In this document: positions 26,222 through 35,621 of the stretch, piece after piece
Numbering within the stretch: position 1 is the stretch's first letter
Layout: each line of letters begins with the position of its first letter
NCBI RefSeq assembly: GCF_900289175.1
Contig: NZ_LT985747.1
Span: forward strand, 4,768,669 to 4,832,668
Length of the DNA: 64,000 nt
DNA from: Paenibacillus faecalis
GTDB lineage: Bacteria > Bacillota > Bacilli > Paenibacillales > Paenibacillaceae
Direction: 5' to 3'
The notes under the pieces: generated by a model
Database searches by the model: none
What the model was told of the DNA's origin: nothing
What the model saw: only the letters and a program-made list of their open reading frames with translations
Made by a program: the position numbers and the translations under genes

Positions 26222-26704
26222 CTATTTTTTAAGTAATGCCCTGATATGGCTCTCTATCTTTTCCGGTGTATCTGATGGTGCGAAGCGTTTGACGACTTTA
26301 CCATGTTGGTCTACAAGAAATTTGGTGAAGTTCCATTTGATTCGTTTCGTGTTGAAGAGGCCCGGCGACTCGGCGGTCAGGTGCTTGAACAGCGGATGTG
26401 CATCGCTGCCGTTTACATCAATTTTGGCGAACATGGGAAAAGTGACCCCGTAATCAAGCTTACACGCCTTGGCTATATCGGTGTTGTTTTCCAGTTCCTG
26501 ATTCATAAACTGGCTGCTTGGAAATCCAAGAACGATCAGGCCCTGATCACGAAACGTGGTATATAGTTTCTCCAGACCGATGAACTGTGGAGCAAAGCCG
26601 CATTTCGTTGCCGTATTGACGATCAACATCACTTGGCCTTTGTAGGGCTTAAGCGTTTGCCTTTGACCGTTAATGGTAATTACTTCGAAATCGTAAATAG
26701 ACAT
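26222..26704 (-). CDS. Glutathione-peroxidase-family thiol peroxidase
   Basis: 160 residues, thioredoxin fold. The peroxidatic Cys35 lies in NTATKCGFAPQ, with Gln65 in FPSSQF and the Trp in KWNFTKF completing the catalytic set. In bacteria without glutathione such enzymes reduce peroxides with thioredoxin. AAGGAGAG lies 7 nt before the ATG chosen. A longer frame runs upstream but has no ribosome site and overlaps the divergent permease gene. It converges with the ABC permease gene. Confidence 0.92.
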   Translation of the reverse strand: MSIYDFEVITINGQRQTLKPYKGQVMLIVNTATKCGFAPQFIGLEKLYTTFRDQGLIVLGFPSSQFMNQELENNTDIAKACKLDYGVTFPMFAKIDVNGSDAHPLFKHLTAESPGLFNTKRIKWNFTKFLVDQHGKVVKRFAPSDTPEKIESHIRALLKK

Positions 26705-26834
26705 GAGTCCACTCTCCTTTTCTTTCATTATAAAATAAAAAAAGGGTATGGACGAAATTATTGGAATATGATCTACTTTATTTAAGTAATTAATTAAAGG
26801 ATGTGAGGGATCATTTAAGGAGGGCTGATGAGGT

Positions 26835-27743
26835 ATGAACTTAAGAACGCAGATGCTTCGAACAATAGGGATCAGTTTATTGGCGTTTGTCGTTATCATG
26901 CTGATCGTTCTTTTTCCGCGTAAGCTTGATTTTGCCATGGACGGAAATATGGTAGTTGTTAGTTACGAGGCGAGTATGGAGGGATTAATCGCGAATATCA
27001 AACAATTTTTCGTGGATCTCTTCCAGAATCAAAGCCTTGGTTATTCTAGGTTCAGCGGTGAAACGGCAGGGGAGGCTGTCATGAGAGCGATGGGCAGAAG
27101 TCTGTCTGTTATTGGAGCAGCGCTCTGCATAGGCTTTGTATTCGGTATACTGAAAGGGATTGTGGATTATAAGCTGTCCAAAACGCGCTTTAATATTTTT
27201 GGACATTGGACAACCTGGATTTTTCAGTCCCTGCCTGATTTTTTTGTTATTATCGCGATCCAGTGGTTTATTATTGATCATTTTCCTTTTATTCGCTTTT
27301 TCGCAACGGACGGCTGGCAGTCCTTTGTTCTTTCTTCTATTCTGGTATCTCTATATCCCATCGTTTACATAGCCAGCCTGACATCCGCCTCATTAGCATC
27401 CCAGGAAGGAAAGCTGTATCTTCTCTTTGCCAAAGCCAAGGGCCTGAATAACCGGATGATTCTGTTCAAGCATATGCTCAGTAATAGTATGAGCACCTTG
27501 TTAATACAGCTTCCGATTCTGCTTGTCTACATCTTGTCAAATCTGCTTATCGTTGAAATCTACCGAAATTATCCCGGTGCTGCATGGCGGCTTTATACTG
27601 CTATGGACTACAACACGTATCAGGGAACCGGGGGCGATTTTGAAGCAGGGATCGTGATCGGAATTGTGTTTTGCTTTATGCTGCTGATTTTGCTGGTCCA
27701 GTGGATCAGTCATACGGCGAAAAAATATTTTGATCCGATTTAA
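26835..27743 (+). CDS. Oligopeptide/dipeptide-type ABC permease (first of a pair)
   Basis: 302 residues with six membrane helices. It has a DppB-like layout: an N-terminal helix, an extracytoplasmic stretch (about 35-85), then the transport domain with FAKAKGLNNRMILFKHML, the EAA-type loop that contacts the ATPase. GGAGGG lies upstream of the ATG. The second permease starts 14 nt downstream. No ATPase or binding protein gene is adjacent, so partners must be encoded elsewhere. Confidence 0.85.
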   Translation: MNLRTQMLRTIGISLLAFVVIMLIVLFPRKLDFAMDGNMVVVSYEASMEGLIANIKQFFVDLFQNQSLGYSRFSGETAGEAVMRAMGRSLSVIGAALCIGFVFGILKGIVDYKLSKTRFNIFGHWTTWIFQSLPDFFVIIAIQWFIIDHFPFIRFFATDGWQSFVLSSILVSLYPIVYIASLTSASLASQEGKLYLLFAKAKGLNNRMILFKHMLSNSMSTLLIQLPILLVYILSNLLIVEIYRNYPGAAWRLYTAMDYNTYQGTGGDFEAGIVIGIVFCFMLLILLVQWISHTAKKYFDPI

Positions 27744-27757
27744 AAGAGGTGAAGCCG

Positions 27758-28654
27758 ATGAAGAAAGAGAGGAACATACCTTTATGGATAGGTGTATCTT
27801 TATTTGCCGTTCTTCTGTTCGTTATGTATATTGGTCCGTATTTACCGTTTATTGACAAGGATTTGCAAAGAGCGCCGCACCGATGGGTAGGAGAACAGCT
27901 GGAGCTCCCCGTATATAGCCCTTCGCAGGACTATCCTCTGGGCAGTGATGAGAAAGGTGTAGACAATTTAAGCAAGCTTGTTGTAGCGGCCAAGGAGACG
28001 ATTTACATCATTATGGTCATAGCGGCTATTCGGTATTTGATCGGGGTGCCGCTGGGACTTTTGGCGCGGAAGAAAAAAGGAATCTTTCATCTCATCGTTA
28101 TATTGCTAAACAAGTTATTTTCATTTTTGCCGCCTATTTTTTTCGTCGTCTTGCTATTGGCTCTTCCGGTACTGTTGTTTTCTGAAAGCCGCCTGTACTG
28201 GGCTCTGTTTATTATCGCAGCGGTTGAAGCTGGACGGGTTGCTGTTACCGTTCAGGAGAAAGCAGCTCGTATTTCGAAAGAACTTTATGTGGAAGCCGGG
28301 ACATCCCTTGGTTTAAGCTCGAAACGGATGATCCGCAAATATTATGCTCCTGAAATGGTTCCCGAATTGATCGTTAATTTTTGCACTGATCTTGGGAAGG
28401 TAACGCTTCTACTGGGTCAGCTTGCGTTATTGAATGTGTTTCTGGCTCAAGAATGGAGGGAAGTAGGATATTATGTGTGGTCGTTCGTAAACACTCAGTT
28501 TAACTGGGCGACGCTCATTGCTAATCACCGGACAGAGATATATATGGGCAAATTTGCGTTTGTGTTCTATCCGGCTTTTGCAATGGCGTTCGCCATTCTA
28601 ACCTTTAATTTGCTTGGCGAGGGGTTCCGTCGCAAGTTTCATATTAAAAGCTAG
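27758..28654 (+). CDS. Oligopeptide/dipeptide-type ABC permease (second of a pair)
   Basis: 298 residues, DppC-like, with an N-terminal helix, an extracytoplasmic part containing YPLGSDEKGVD (the usual DppC LGTDxxGRD element in altered form), and five further helices. The EAA-type loop is EAGTSLGLSSKRMIRKYYAP. The ATG follows AGAGGTG; an earlier GTG overlaps that ribosome site and is rejected. It probably pairs with the preceding gene product. Confidence 0.85.
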   Translation: MKKERNIPLWIGVSLFAVLLFVMYIGPYLPFIDKDLQRAPHRWVGEQLELPVYSPSQDYPLGSDEKGVDNLSKLVVAAKETIYIIMVIAAIRYLIGVPLGLLARKKKGIFHLIVILLNKLFSFLPPIFFVVLLLALPVLLFSESRLYWALFIIAAVEAGRVAVTVQEKAARISKELYVEAGTSLGLSSKRMIRKYYAPEMVPELIVNFCTDLGKVTLLLGQLALLNVFLAQEWREVGYYVWSFVNTQFNWATLIANHRTEIYMGKFAFVFYPAFAMAFAILTFNLLGEGFRRKFHIKS

Positions 28655-28677
28655 ACGAATTCCCGTGCTTACAAAAT

Positions 28678-30156
28678 TTATTTACCTTCTGGCGGAACAT
28701 CGTCTGCAGGGAGGGCCCAGACGGATACACTGCCGCCATTCACCGGAAAGGCGGCAAATCCATCCTCACCAATGGTAATGCGTTCTTTCCGAGTGTTGGT
28801 TAGATCAACCCATACTTGACCTGCCCGTTCCTTGCCGACATTCATCCGCTTGCTGCCTGCATCGCCATTGGAAATGACAACAGCACAGCCGGAACGGGGG
28901 ATGTCTGGAACGCCCCAGCGTACCCAGCCGATCGTATTGGGATGATCAAAATAATCATCCTGCTTGCCATATGCCTTATGATATCTGGCGTAGAGCAGCG
29001 GATCGATGGCCTTTTGTTTCCCTGGAATAGGGTGATCTCCACCAATACCGTAGTAATCTCCGTAAAATACAACTGGATACCCGTCTTTACGCAGTAATAT
29101 CAAGGCATAAGCACTTTGCTTAAACCAGTCCTGAACCCAGGATTCCAAGGATTCATGCGGCTGAGAGTCATGATTGTCGACAAAGGTTACCGCATTTAAT
29201 GGATGGGATTGCACGAGGGTATCATCAAAAATTTTGCGAAGATCGTATCCTTTTCCTTCGTTGGATGCAGTATGAAGCTTGTAATGAAGGGATACGTCAA
29301 ATAAATCGATCTGGTAATCAACGGTGTCGAGGAAACGACGGCAGGCACTTAGCTCCGGGTTCCAGAACTCACCGACGATATAGAAGGTATCCCCTCGTTC
29401 TTGCTTCATGGTGGTAGCGAACTCTTTGATGAAATCATGATTAATATGTTTGATCGCATCCAGACGAAACCCGCTGCACGGCAATGTATGAACGAGCCAT
29501 TTTCCCCATTCCATCATCTCCCGGCGGACATCCGCGTGACTGTAGTCGATATTTGCAAACATGAGATAGTCATAGTTGCCGAATTCATTGTCTACGTTTT
29601 CACTCCATGTTTTATTCTCACCGACGATCCGGTAAATGCCGCTGCGTTTTTGACCAGCATCATAATCGGTTCCGTTAAAGTGATTGAAGTTCCATTTAAA
29701 CGCCGAATATGTATCGCCTCGTCCAGGAAAAGTAAACTGTGTCCATCCTTCAATCTCAAACGGCTTTGAAATTTCCTTCATTCGATCATGCTCATCCACC
29801 TGAATGACTTTGAACCGCTCGGTCCCGTCGGCTCCTGCTTTATGATTCATAACCAGATCAACATAAACGGCAATCCCATGCTCATTGCATGCGTTTATGG
29901 CATCAACAAGTTCTTGTTTCGTACCGTATTTCGTTGGGACGGAGCCTTTTTGGTCGAATTCCCCGAGATCATACAGATCATAAGCTCCATATCCATTATC
30001 TTCAGGGGATTGGCATTTCGTAACCGGAGGAATCCAGACGGAGTCGATTCCTTTTTCTTTTAATTGCGGTGCAGCGTCCCTGAGACGGTTCCAATGCGAC
30101 CTGTCAGCGGGTACATGCCACTCGAAGAATTGCATAATGGTATGATTTCTTGGCAA
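28678..30156 (-). CDS. Cytoplasmic alpha-amylase (GH13)
   Basis: 492 residues with the four GH13 regions: DLVMNH, GFRLDAIKH (nucleophile Asp), GEFW (acid Glu) and FVDNHD. There is no signal peptide, so it acts on intracellular maltodextrin or glycogen-like chains, as known cytoplasmic relatives do (GH13_5-like). The TTG start giving MPRNHTIMQFFEW lies 9 nt after GAGGAG and matches relatives. An ATG three codons earlier abuts the ribosome site. It stands alone, converging with the permease pair. Confidence 0.92.
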   Translation of the reverse strand: MPRNHTIMQFFEWHVPADRSHWNRLRDAAPQLKEKGIDSVWIPPVTKCQSPEDNGYGAYDLYDLGEFDQKGSVPTKYGTKQELVDAINACNEHGIAVYVDLVMNHKAGADGTERFKVIQVDEHDRMKEISKPFEIEGWTQFTFPGRGDTYSAFKWNFNHFNGTDYDAGQKRSGIYRIVGENKTWSENVDNEFGNYDYLMFANIDYSHADVRREMMEWGKWLVHTLPCSGFRLDAIKHINHDFIKEFATTMKQERGDTFYIVGEFWNPELSACRRFLDTVDYQIDLFDVSLHYKLHTASNEGKGYDLRKIFDDTLVQSHPLNAVTFVDNHDSQPHESLESWVQDWFKQSAYALILLRKDGYPVVFYGDYYGIGGDHPIPGKQKAIDPLLYARYHKAYGKQDDYFDHPNTIGWVRWGVPDIPRSGCAVVISNGDAGSKRMNVGKERAGQVWVDLTNTRKERITIGEDGFAAFPVNGGSVSVWALPADDVPPEGK

Positions 30157-30232
30157 TGAACTCATCTCCTCTATTGTTTGTGCACGTCACGATCGAACTC
30201 ATGATCATCCTTAGTTGTAGTTACCCAGATAG

Positions 30233-30254
30233 AAGAGGGAGTTAAACTCTCCCT
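30233..30254 (-). terminator. Possible terminator after yeiH
   Basis: On the minus strand AGGGAGAG and CTCCCTCT can pair around TTTAA, followed by TCTATCT. It is short and weak. The rest of 30166-30369 shows nothing. Confidence 0.4.
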
Positions 30255-30369
30255 TGTATTCTCAGGCCGCGCTTATTCAATTTTACCCAAATCAGGCACA
30301 AAAAAGACGGAGTATACATAAGAGCTATTCAGCCATTTACTGCAAGGTCGTTAGCAGGTCATTCACGTT

Positions 30370-31419
30370 CTAGGCCATCCAAAAAGTAATAAATGCAAGC
30401 AGCACGGAAGTGATGCTTACCGCCAGCAACGGTCTCCACGCTTTGCGCAGTGACTGAAGATGAATGTTTAGCCCCAGGCCGACCATGGCCATAGCCAAAA
30501 TAAAAGATGCAGAGCTTGAAATGCCGCTTTTTAAACCGTCGGGGATCAGACTTTGACCGCCCCATTCTATACTGCCAATCAAACTAAGGGCAATGAAACC
30601 AAGCAGAAACCATGGGAATTCAAGCTTGGAGTTTTGCTTAACCCGGCCTGTACGCCGCATCCAGTACATCAATACAAGGCATAAAGGGATGAGCAGAAAG
30701 ACACGGCCCAGCTTAGCCAGCAAACTGATAGCTAACGCTTCCTCCCCAGCTGGAGCCGCCGCCAAGGCTACATGCGCAAGCTCATGCAGGCTGATGCCTG
30801 ACCATATGCCGTACTGGATGTCTGTCAACGGGAGGAAGGGCAGAAGCAAGGTATATCCTACGGCAAACACGGTACCGATAAAGGCGATCATTCCTGCCCC
30901 CAGTGCGGTGTCTTCATCTTCAGCTTTCACGATCGGCGAGACGGCAGCTATAGCCGCCGCACCGCATACACCGGTACCGATTCCCAGCAGGAGAGAAAGG
31001 CTGCCGTCGGCTTTAAGCCATTTAGCCAGAAGCATCGTGATGAGAATGGCGAAGATGACGGTGAATACATCACGCAGCAGAAGCCCCAACCCTTGGCTGA
31101 AAATGATGGCGATATTCAGTTTGAGTCCATATAGAATAATAGCCAGACGAAGCAGCTTTTTGGCCGTAAATTGAATACCTGCACGTAGTTTCTCGGGATA
31201 TCCCCATATCTGACGGAATAGGGCGGCAATGAGGATGGACCACGCCAGCTGCCCAAGAACGTTAAGCCCAGGCAGGTAAGAGAGGCCATAGCTTACAAGG
31301 GCGATCATAAATGTAAAGCCAATGCCGCCGATCCAGGCAATAGCTTTATGACGCGGTTCTGTTTGAGGTGTTCTTTGCGGCTCATGTTGTATCGATGTTT
31401 GAAAAGCAGGTTTGTTCAT
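30370..31419 (-). CDS. YeiH-family putative sulfate/anion exporter (UPF0324)
   Basis: 349 residues with about ten membrane helices. Family signatures are the region around GTGVCGAAAIAAVSP, and GISLHELAHVALAA with its conserved His. Members are putative sulfate or sulfite exporters; the function is not settled. The N-terminal 25 residues are polar and vary in the family. The gene is divergent from a LysR regulator, across a perfect palindrome, a layout known for YeiH/YeiE-like pairs. Confidence 0.9.
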   Translation of the reverse strand: MNKPAFQTSIQHEPQRTPQTEPRHKAIAWIGGIGFTFMIALVSYGLSYLPGLNVLGQLAWSILIAALFRQIWGYPEKLRAGIQFTAKKLLRLAIILYGLKLNIAIIFSQGLGLLLRDVFTVIFAILITMLLAKWLKADGSLSLLLGIGTGVCGAAAIAAVSPIVKAEDEDTALGAGMIAFIGTVFAVGYTLLLPFLPLTDIQYGIWSGISLHELAHVALAAAPAGEEALAISLLAKLGRVFLLIPLCLVLMYWMRRTGRVKQNSKLEFPWFLLGFIALSLIGSIEWGGQSLIPDGLKSGISSSASFILAMAMVGLGLNIHLQSLRKAWRPLLAVSITSVLLAFITFWMA

Positions 31420-31504
31420 CGTTGTAAACCTCCGGTGTTTTCAATGGTCTGAACTTATCGTAGCTTAGTCATTAAAATAAGGAAAATAAATCATTATAAT
31501 GATA

Positions 31505-31526
31505 ATCATAAGTATATACTTATGAT
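31505..31526. promoter_or_regulatory. Perfect 22-bp palindrome, likely LysR operator
   Basis: ATCATAAGTAT (31505-31515) is followed directly by its exact reverse complement. It contains ATAA-N8-TTAT, as LysR-type operators often do. It lies between yeiH and the lysR gene, 46 nt before the latter. Confidence 0.8.
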
Positions 31527-31571
31527 AAACTTTGATTATTGCTAGGAGTAATTAAAGGGGTATTGATATCG

Positions 31572-32471
31572 ATGGATATTTCGTTAAAAGTGTTTGTTAC
31601 CGTAGTGGAAAAAGGAAACTTTACCCGGGCAGCCGAGGAATTAATGATGACTCAGCCTGCGGTAAGCCAGTACATACAGGCATTGGAGCGAGCAATGGGT
31701 ACCAAGCTGTTGGAGAGAACGAACAAATATGTGAGAATGAATCAGGCTGGAGAAATTGTATTTCACCATGCTAAGGATATTTTGGGAATGCACACACGGA
31801 TGCAGACGCTGGTAGACGACTTGCTGCACCGGGCAAGCGGTGAACTTTCCATCCGTGCCAGCTATACTTTTGGGGAATACGTGCTGCCCCATATCGTTGC
31901 GTATATGCATAAGAAATATCCTTTAATTCGGCCGAGTATTAACATTGGAAATACGACGGAAGTCGCTGAAGCGATTTTAAATCACGAGGCGGATATCGGT
32001 ATCGTTGAAGGAGAATATGATCATGACCATCTGTATATTGAAGCTTTCGCAGAGGATGAAATGTTCATCATTGTACCGAATGAGAAGCGGTTTAGGGGAA
32101 GAGAAGCAGTCAGCCTTGCCGAGCTTGACAAAGAAACATGGATTGTTCGTGAAAATGGATCAGGTACACGCCGGGCTGCTGATCAAATGTTTGCTGCTCG
32201 AAACTTTCATCCGGAGTCCAAGCTGGAATTCGGCAGTACCCAGTTGATTAAAGAATCGGTAGAGTCGGGCCTTGGTGTAACGCTGTTGTCCCACTGGGCG
32301 GTTCGCAAGGAAATATCGCTCGGTACGCTCCTGATGATGAAGCCAGATGGTGACCCGGTACGCAGACAGTTCTCACTTGTTACCCAAAAGACACCCTACC
32401 ATACGAAAGCTGCAGAAATATTTTTGGACCTGCTGCGGTTGAATGAAGCATTTCCGGAAAGTTATATATGA
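31572..32471 (+). CDS. LysR-family transcriptional regulator (CysL/YeiE-like)
   Basis: 299 residues. The N-terminal helix-turn-helix is FTRAAEELMMTQPAVSQYIQ, followed by the linker helix and a two-lobe ligand-binding domain (about 90-295). The chosen ATG follows AAAGGGG; an upstream frame extension lacks a ribosome site. Divergence from yeiH and the intergenic palindrome suggest that it controls yeiH and itself. The effector is not known, but CysL and YeiE relatives act in sulfur or stress responses. Confidence 0.9.
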   Translation: MDISLKVFVTVVEKGNFTRAAEELMMTQPAVSQYIQALERAMGTKLLERTNKYVRMNQAGEIVFHHAKDILGMHTRMQTLVDDLLHRASGELSIRASYTFGEYVLPHIVAYMHKKYPLIRPSINIGNTTEVAEAILNHEADIGIVEGEYDHDHLYIEAFAEDEMFIIVPNEKRFRGREAVSLAELDKETWIVRENGSGTRRAADQMFAARNFHPESKLEFGSTQLIKESVESGLGVTLLSHWAVRKEISLGTLLMMKPDGDPVRRQFSLVTQKTPYHTKAAEIFLDLLRLNEAFPESYI

Positions 32472-32517
32472 AACATCTTGCCCTTTCATTGTGTTATAAG
32501 TAGTGGAGGTGTATGTG

Positions 32518-32961
32518 ATGATAAAATTTTTGGCCGCATTTTTTTCTTCATTACTGATTTGCCTGGTTGCGTCGTACCTGGACTATACACCTGTGGATAT
32601 GAGGGTGGAAGGTGTGTCCTACTACTCATATTTCAGGCTTTTTATAATAGGTTGGATCATCTTGTTTCCTATGTATTTGGTGCTCGGCATACCATTATCT
32701 CTTCTGATGGATGGAGCCGTGGCTCAATTTTTTGGCGAGGCTCCCAAGGCAGCTATATTTTTCATGAAACCGATCTCTTACATGCTGGCAGGTGTTTTGG
32801 GAGGGTGGCTGTTTTCCCTTTTTATGGGTATGGGAGAATGGTATACATATCGGTATCCGTTCATGTTGGGGGCTCTGCTCTTTTGGGCGATTCAGGAGTC
32901 AATCCGTTTCATTCAGAAAAAATGTAAAAAGAGGTTCAAGGGTTATAGCCGAGCAACATGA
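32518..32961 (+). CDS. Uncharacterised four-helix membrane protein
   Basis: 147 residues with hydrophobic segments at about 3-22, 45-68, 88-108 and 115-130, and a basic C-terminal tail (KKCKKRFKGY). TGGAGGTG precedes the ATG; frames starting within that ribosome site are rejected. I do not recognise the family. It follows lysR by 46 nt on the same strand and might be co-transcribed. Confidence 0.75.
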   Translation: MIKFLAAFFSSLLICLVASYLDYTPVDMRVEGVSYYSYFRLFIIGWIILFPMYLVLGIPLSLLMDGAVAQFFGEAPKAAIFFMKPISYMLAGVLGGWLFSLFMGMGEWYTYRYPFMLGALLFWAIQESIRFIQKKCKKRFKGYSRAT

Positions 32962-33080
32962 TTTTCCTGTAGATGACTAAAATTCCTTTATACGGGGGAT
33001 GATAGTTTATAGAATGCCCGAAGAGGTTACAACACCTATAGGCAAGCATTCATATATCTCCAGTAAAGGAGGAATAACCC

Positions 33081-33299
33081 ATGAAAACTTTTAATGTGAT
33101 TGCGCTCCTTTTGCTTATTATCGGAGGAATTAACTGGCTGTTGGTCGGATTGTTCCAATACGATCTGGTCGCCGCGATTTTCGGAGGACAGGACTCTGTT
33201 GGAGCTCGGGTCATTTACACGATTGTTGGAATATGTGCTCTATACTCTATCCGATTTTTTAGTGATGTCACAGAGGATGAGCATACACCAGCTCGCTAA
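33081..33299 (+). CDS. DUF378 (YuzA-like) small membrane protein
   Basis: 72 residues with two membrane helices. The DUF378 signature IIGGINWLLVGLFQYDLV is followed by a second helix and an acidic tail. AAAGGAGG precedes the ATG. Members are widespread small envelope proteins of unknown role. A strong terminator follows, so it is a single-gene unit. Confidence 0.92.
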   Translation: MKTFNVIALLLLIIGGINWLLVGLFQYDLVAAIFGGQDSVGARVIYTIVGICALYSIRFFSDVTEDEHTPAR

Positions 33300-33358
33300 G
33301 TTTTGCAGTAGAGACCATGGGCATGGCTTTTAAACATAATGGAAAAGGCATGAACAGG

Positions 33359-33409
33359 CAAGCCGTTCAAGATTTATTTCTTGGCGGCTTGTTTGTTTTT
33401 GCTTTTTTT
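33359..33409 (+). terminator. Terminator after the DUF378 gene
   Basis: CAAGCCG with TTCAAGA pairs with TCTTGG and CGGCTTG around TTTATT. The tail is TTTGTTTTTGCTTTTTTT. Confidence 0.88.
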
Positions 33410-33464
33410 CCATATCATGCGTGTAAATCGCCGGGTAAATAATTGGTCAAATTTGATTACATAC

Positions 33465-33478
33465 AAAAAACGCTTACA
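33465..33478. promoter_or_regulatory. cre-like site, upstream copy
   Basis: Read on the minus strand TGTAAGCGTTTTTT matches the CcpA cre consensus at 13 of 14 positions. It lies 212 nt before the sugar ABC operon. The stretch 33479-33614 between the two cre sites shows no gene. Confidence 0.6.
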
Positions 33479-33614
33479 TTTACGGCAAAAATAACATATT
33501 ATCCGTTGTCAAAAACGGATGGTCATCACGCTGTAAGCATTGGTGGCAAGGGGTTTCATGACCGGCATAAATGACATATTTACGTTCACGACGATCATTG
33601 GCTATCGTAGAGTT

Positions 33615-33628
33615 TGTAAGCGTTATCA
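33615..33628 (+). promoter_or_regulatory. cre site of the fucosidase/ABC operon
   Basis: TGTAAGCGTTATCA matches the cre consensus TGWAARCGYTWNCW at every position. It lies 62 nt before the first permease start, where CcpA would block transcription in glucose. Confidence 0.8.
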
Positions 33629-33689
33629 AAATGAAAATGGAGAAGGCAAAAATGCGCAGCAAGCTTAATGATCAGGGAGGGGTGGTTCT

Positions 33690-34652
33690 GTGCAGGATGC
33701 AAAGATAGCGGTCAAAGACGGAGCACAGTTAATACCAAAAAAGAAAAGCAATAACCTGTGGAAGAGAATTTTGAAGAACTGGGAACTTTATATTTTCATT
33801 GCACCTGCGTTTTTTTACTTTCTTATTTTCGCGTATGGACCGATGTACGGCATTCAAATCGCATTTAAAAACTTTATTCCAACGATGGGGATTACAGGCA
33901 GTCCCTGGATCGGATTTGACCATTTTCAACGATTCTTTGACTCTTACTATTTCTGGGATCTTTTATGGAATACGCTAAGCATCAGCATATATGAACTGGC
34001 CGTTGGATTTCCGATCCCGATTATTTTGGCACTGGCCTTTAATGAATTAAGAAACGGTTTTTTTAAAAAGATGGCTCAGACGGTGACCTACGCGCCTCAC
34101 TTTATTTCTGTTGTCGTTATGGCGGGGATGATCATTACTTTCCTTTCTCCATCAACAGGGATCGTAATCCATATGATTGAATGGCTTGGCTTCAGCGCCC
34201 CGGATTTCTTGACCGATCCTAGGTGGTTTAAAACGATGTATGTATTTTCCGGTGTGTGGCAGAGCGCAGGCTGGGGTACGATCATCTACTTGGCAGCACT
34301 CGCGGGTGTTGATCCTGGACTGCATGAAGCTGCCATTATCGACGGGGCCTCACGTTTTCAGCGTCTTCGTTACATCAACATACCTACACTCATTCCGACC
34401 ATGACGATTTTATTAATTTTGAATATTGGAAGCTTGCTCGGGGTCGGATATGAGAAGATCCTACTGCTTCAGAACCCGCTCAACATGAGCTCATCAGACG
34501 TTATATCCACGTTCGTATATCGTTCTGGTCTTGTTGATGCCCAGTACAGCTTCTCGACAGCTGTCGGTTTGTTTAATTCCGTGATCAATGCCATTTTATT
34601 GATTACCGTAAACCAGATCGTACGTCGTACAAGCGAAAACAGCTTGTGGTAG
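33690..34652 (+). CDS. Sugar ABC transporter permease (LplB-like)
   Basis: 320 residues, six helices, of the LplB/YteP group that serves complex oligosaccharides. The EAA loop is EAAIIDGASRFQRLRYINIPTL (near residues 210-230). The GTG start lies 7 nt after GGGAGGGG. With the next two genes it forms a binding-protein-dependent importer; no ATPase is encoded, so a shared MsmX-type ATPase is expected. It heads the fucosidase operon behind two cre-like sites. Confidence 0.92.
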   Translation: MQDAKIAVKDGAQLIPKKKSNNLWKRILKNWELYIFIAPAFFYFLIFAYGPMYGIQIAFKNFIPTMGITGSPWIGFDHFQRFFDSYYFWDLLWNTLSISIYELAVGFPIPIILALAFNELRNGFFKKMAQTVTYAPHFISVVVMAGMIITFLSPSTGIVIHMIEWLGFSAPDFLTDPRWFKTMYVFSGVWQSAGWGTIIYLAALAGVDPGLHEAAIIDGASRFQRLRYINIPTLIPTMTILLILNIGSLLGVGYEKILLLQNPLNMSSSDVISTFVYRSGLVDAQYSFSTAVGLFNSVINAILLITVNQIVRRTSENSLW

Positions 34653-34669
34653 AAAGGGGGAGGACATCA

Positions 34670-35578
34670 ATGCTAACGGGTGTTAGAGAAACGAAACGGG
34701 ATAAAATTTTTATGGTTTGCAACTATTTTTTCGTACTTTTTGCTTTTATCATTGTGCTCTATCCCCTTATATATGTGGTCAGCGCTTCAATCAGTGATCC
34801 GAAGCTTGTCAATTCGGGAGAAATGTGGCTGTTTCCTAAGGGCATTACGTTTGAAGGCTACAAGAGAGTGTTCGAGAATGCCGCCATATGGTCAGGATAC
34901 GCAAACACGATTCTGTACACTGTGGTGGGAACTTCTATCAACCTGTTTGTTACGCTGCCGGCTGCGTATGCGCTGAGCCGGAAAGATTTTGTCGGGCGAA
35001 ACTTCTTTATGGGCATGTTCATGGTGACGATGTTCTTTGGTGGCGGGCTTGTACCTTCATATCTTCTTGTTAAAGAGCTCGGCATGATCGACTCGATGTG
35101 GGCACTGGTTCTTCCGTCAGCTGCATCGATCTGGAACATTATCGTATCTCGAACTTTCTTCCAGAGCACCATTCCGAATGAGCTACAGGATGCTGCCCAA
35201 ATTGACGGCTGTACGAACTTGCGGATGTTTATCAAGATTGTCCTTCCGCTGTCGATGCCGATCATCGCGGTCATGGCCTTGTTCTACGGGGTTGGCCACT
35301 GGAACAGTTACTTCTCAGCCCTCATCTATCTGAATGATTCAGCCAAGTATCCGCTTCAGCTCGTTTTGAGACAAATCCTCGTATTGCAGGAAATGTCTGC
35401 CCAAGGCGGGGGGCTTATGGATGCTTCAACGGCTTCTGCGTTAAACAGCAAGGCGGAGATCGCGGCGCTTGTCAAATATGCAGTCATTATCGTGGCTACC
35501 GTTCCGGTTATTACGTTGTATCCGTTCCTTCAGCGTTATTTTGTTCAAGGTGTCATGATCGGTTCTGTAAAGGGCTGA
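34670..35578 (+). CDS. Sugar ABC transporter permease (LplC/YtcP-like)
   Basis: 302 residues, six helices. The EAA loop is QDAAQIDGCTNLRMFIKIVLP (near residues 180-200). The ATG follows GGGGGAGG; an upstream frame overlapping the previous gene lacks support. It partners the preceding permease, 17 nt away. LplC relatives in Paenibacillus import plant or animal polysaccharide fragments. Confidence 0.92.
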   Translation: MLTGVRETKRDKIFMVCNYFFVLFAFIIVLYPLIYVVSASISDPKLVNSGEMWLFPKGITFEGYKRVFENAAIWSGYANTILYTVVGTSINLFVTLPAAYALSRKDFVGRNFFMGMFMVTMFFGGGLVPSYLLVKELGMIDSMWALVLPSAASIWNIIVSRTFFQSTIPNELQDAAQIDGCTNLRMFIKIVLPLSMPIIAVMALFYGVGHWNSYFSALIYLNDSAKYPLQLVLRQILVLQEMSAQGGGLMDASTASALNSKAEIAALVKYAVIIVATVPVITLYPFLQRYFVQGVMIGSVKG

Positions 35579-35621
35579 TCTTGCCATAGTAAAAAAATCA
35601 TTATAAAGGGGAGTTGTTGTC

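Noticed and set aside
26705..26938. N-terminal extension of the glutathione-peroxidase-like gene
   Set aside because: It would overlap the divergent permease gene, lacks a ribosome site, and family members start at MSIYDFE-like sequence.
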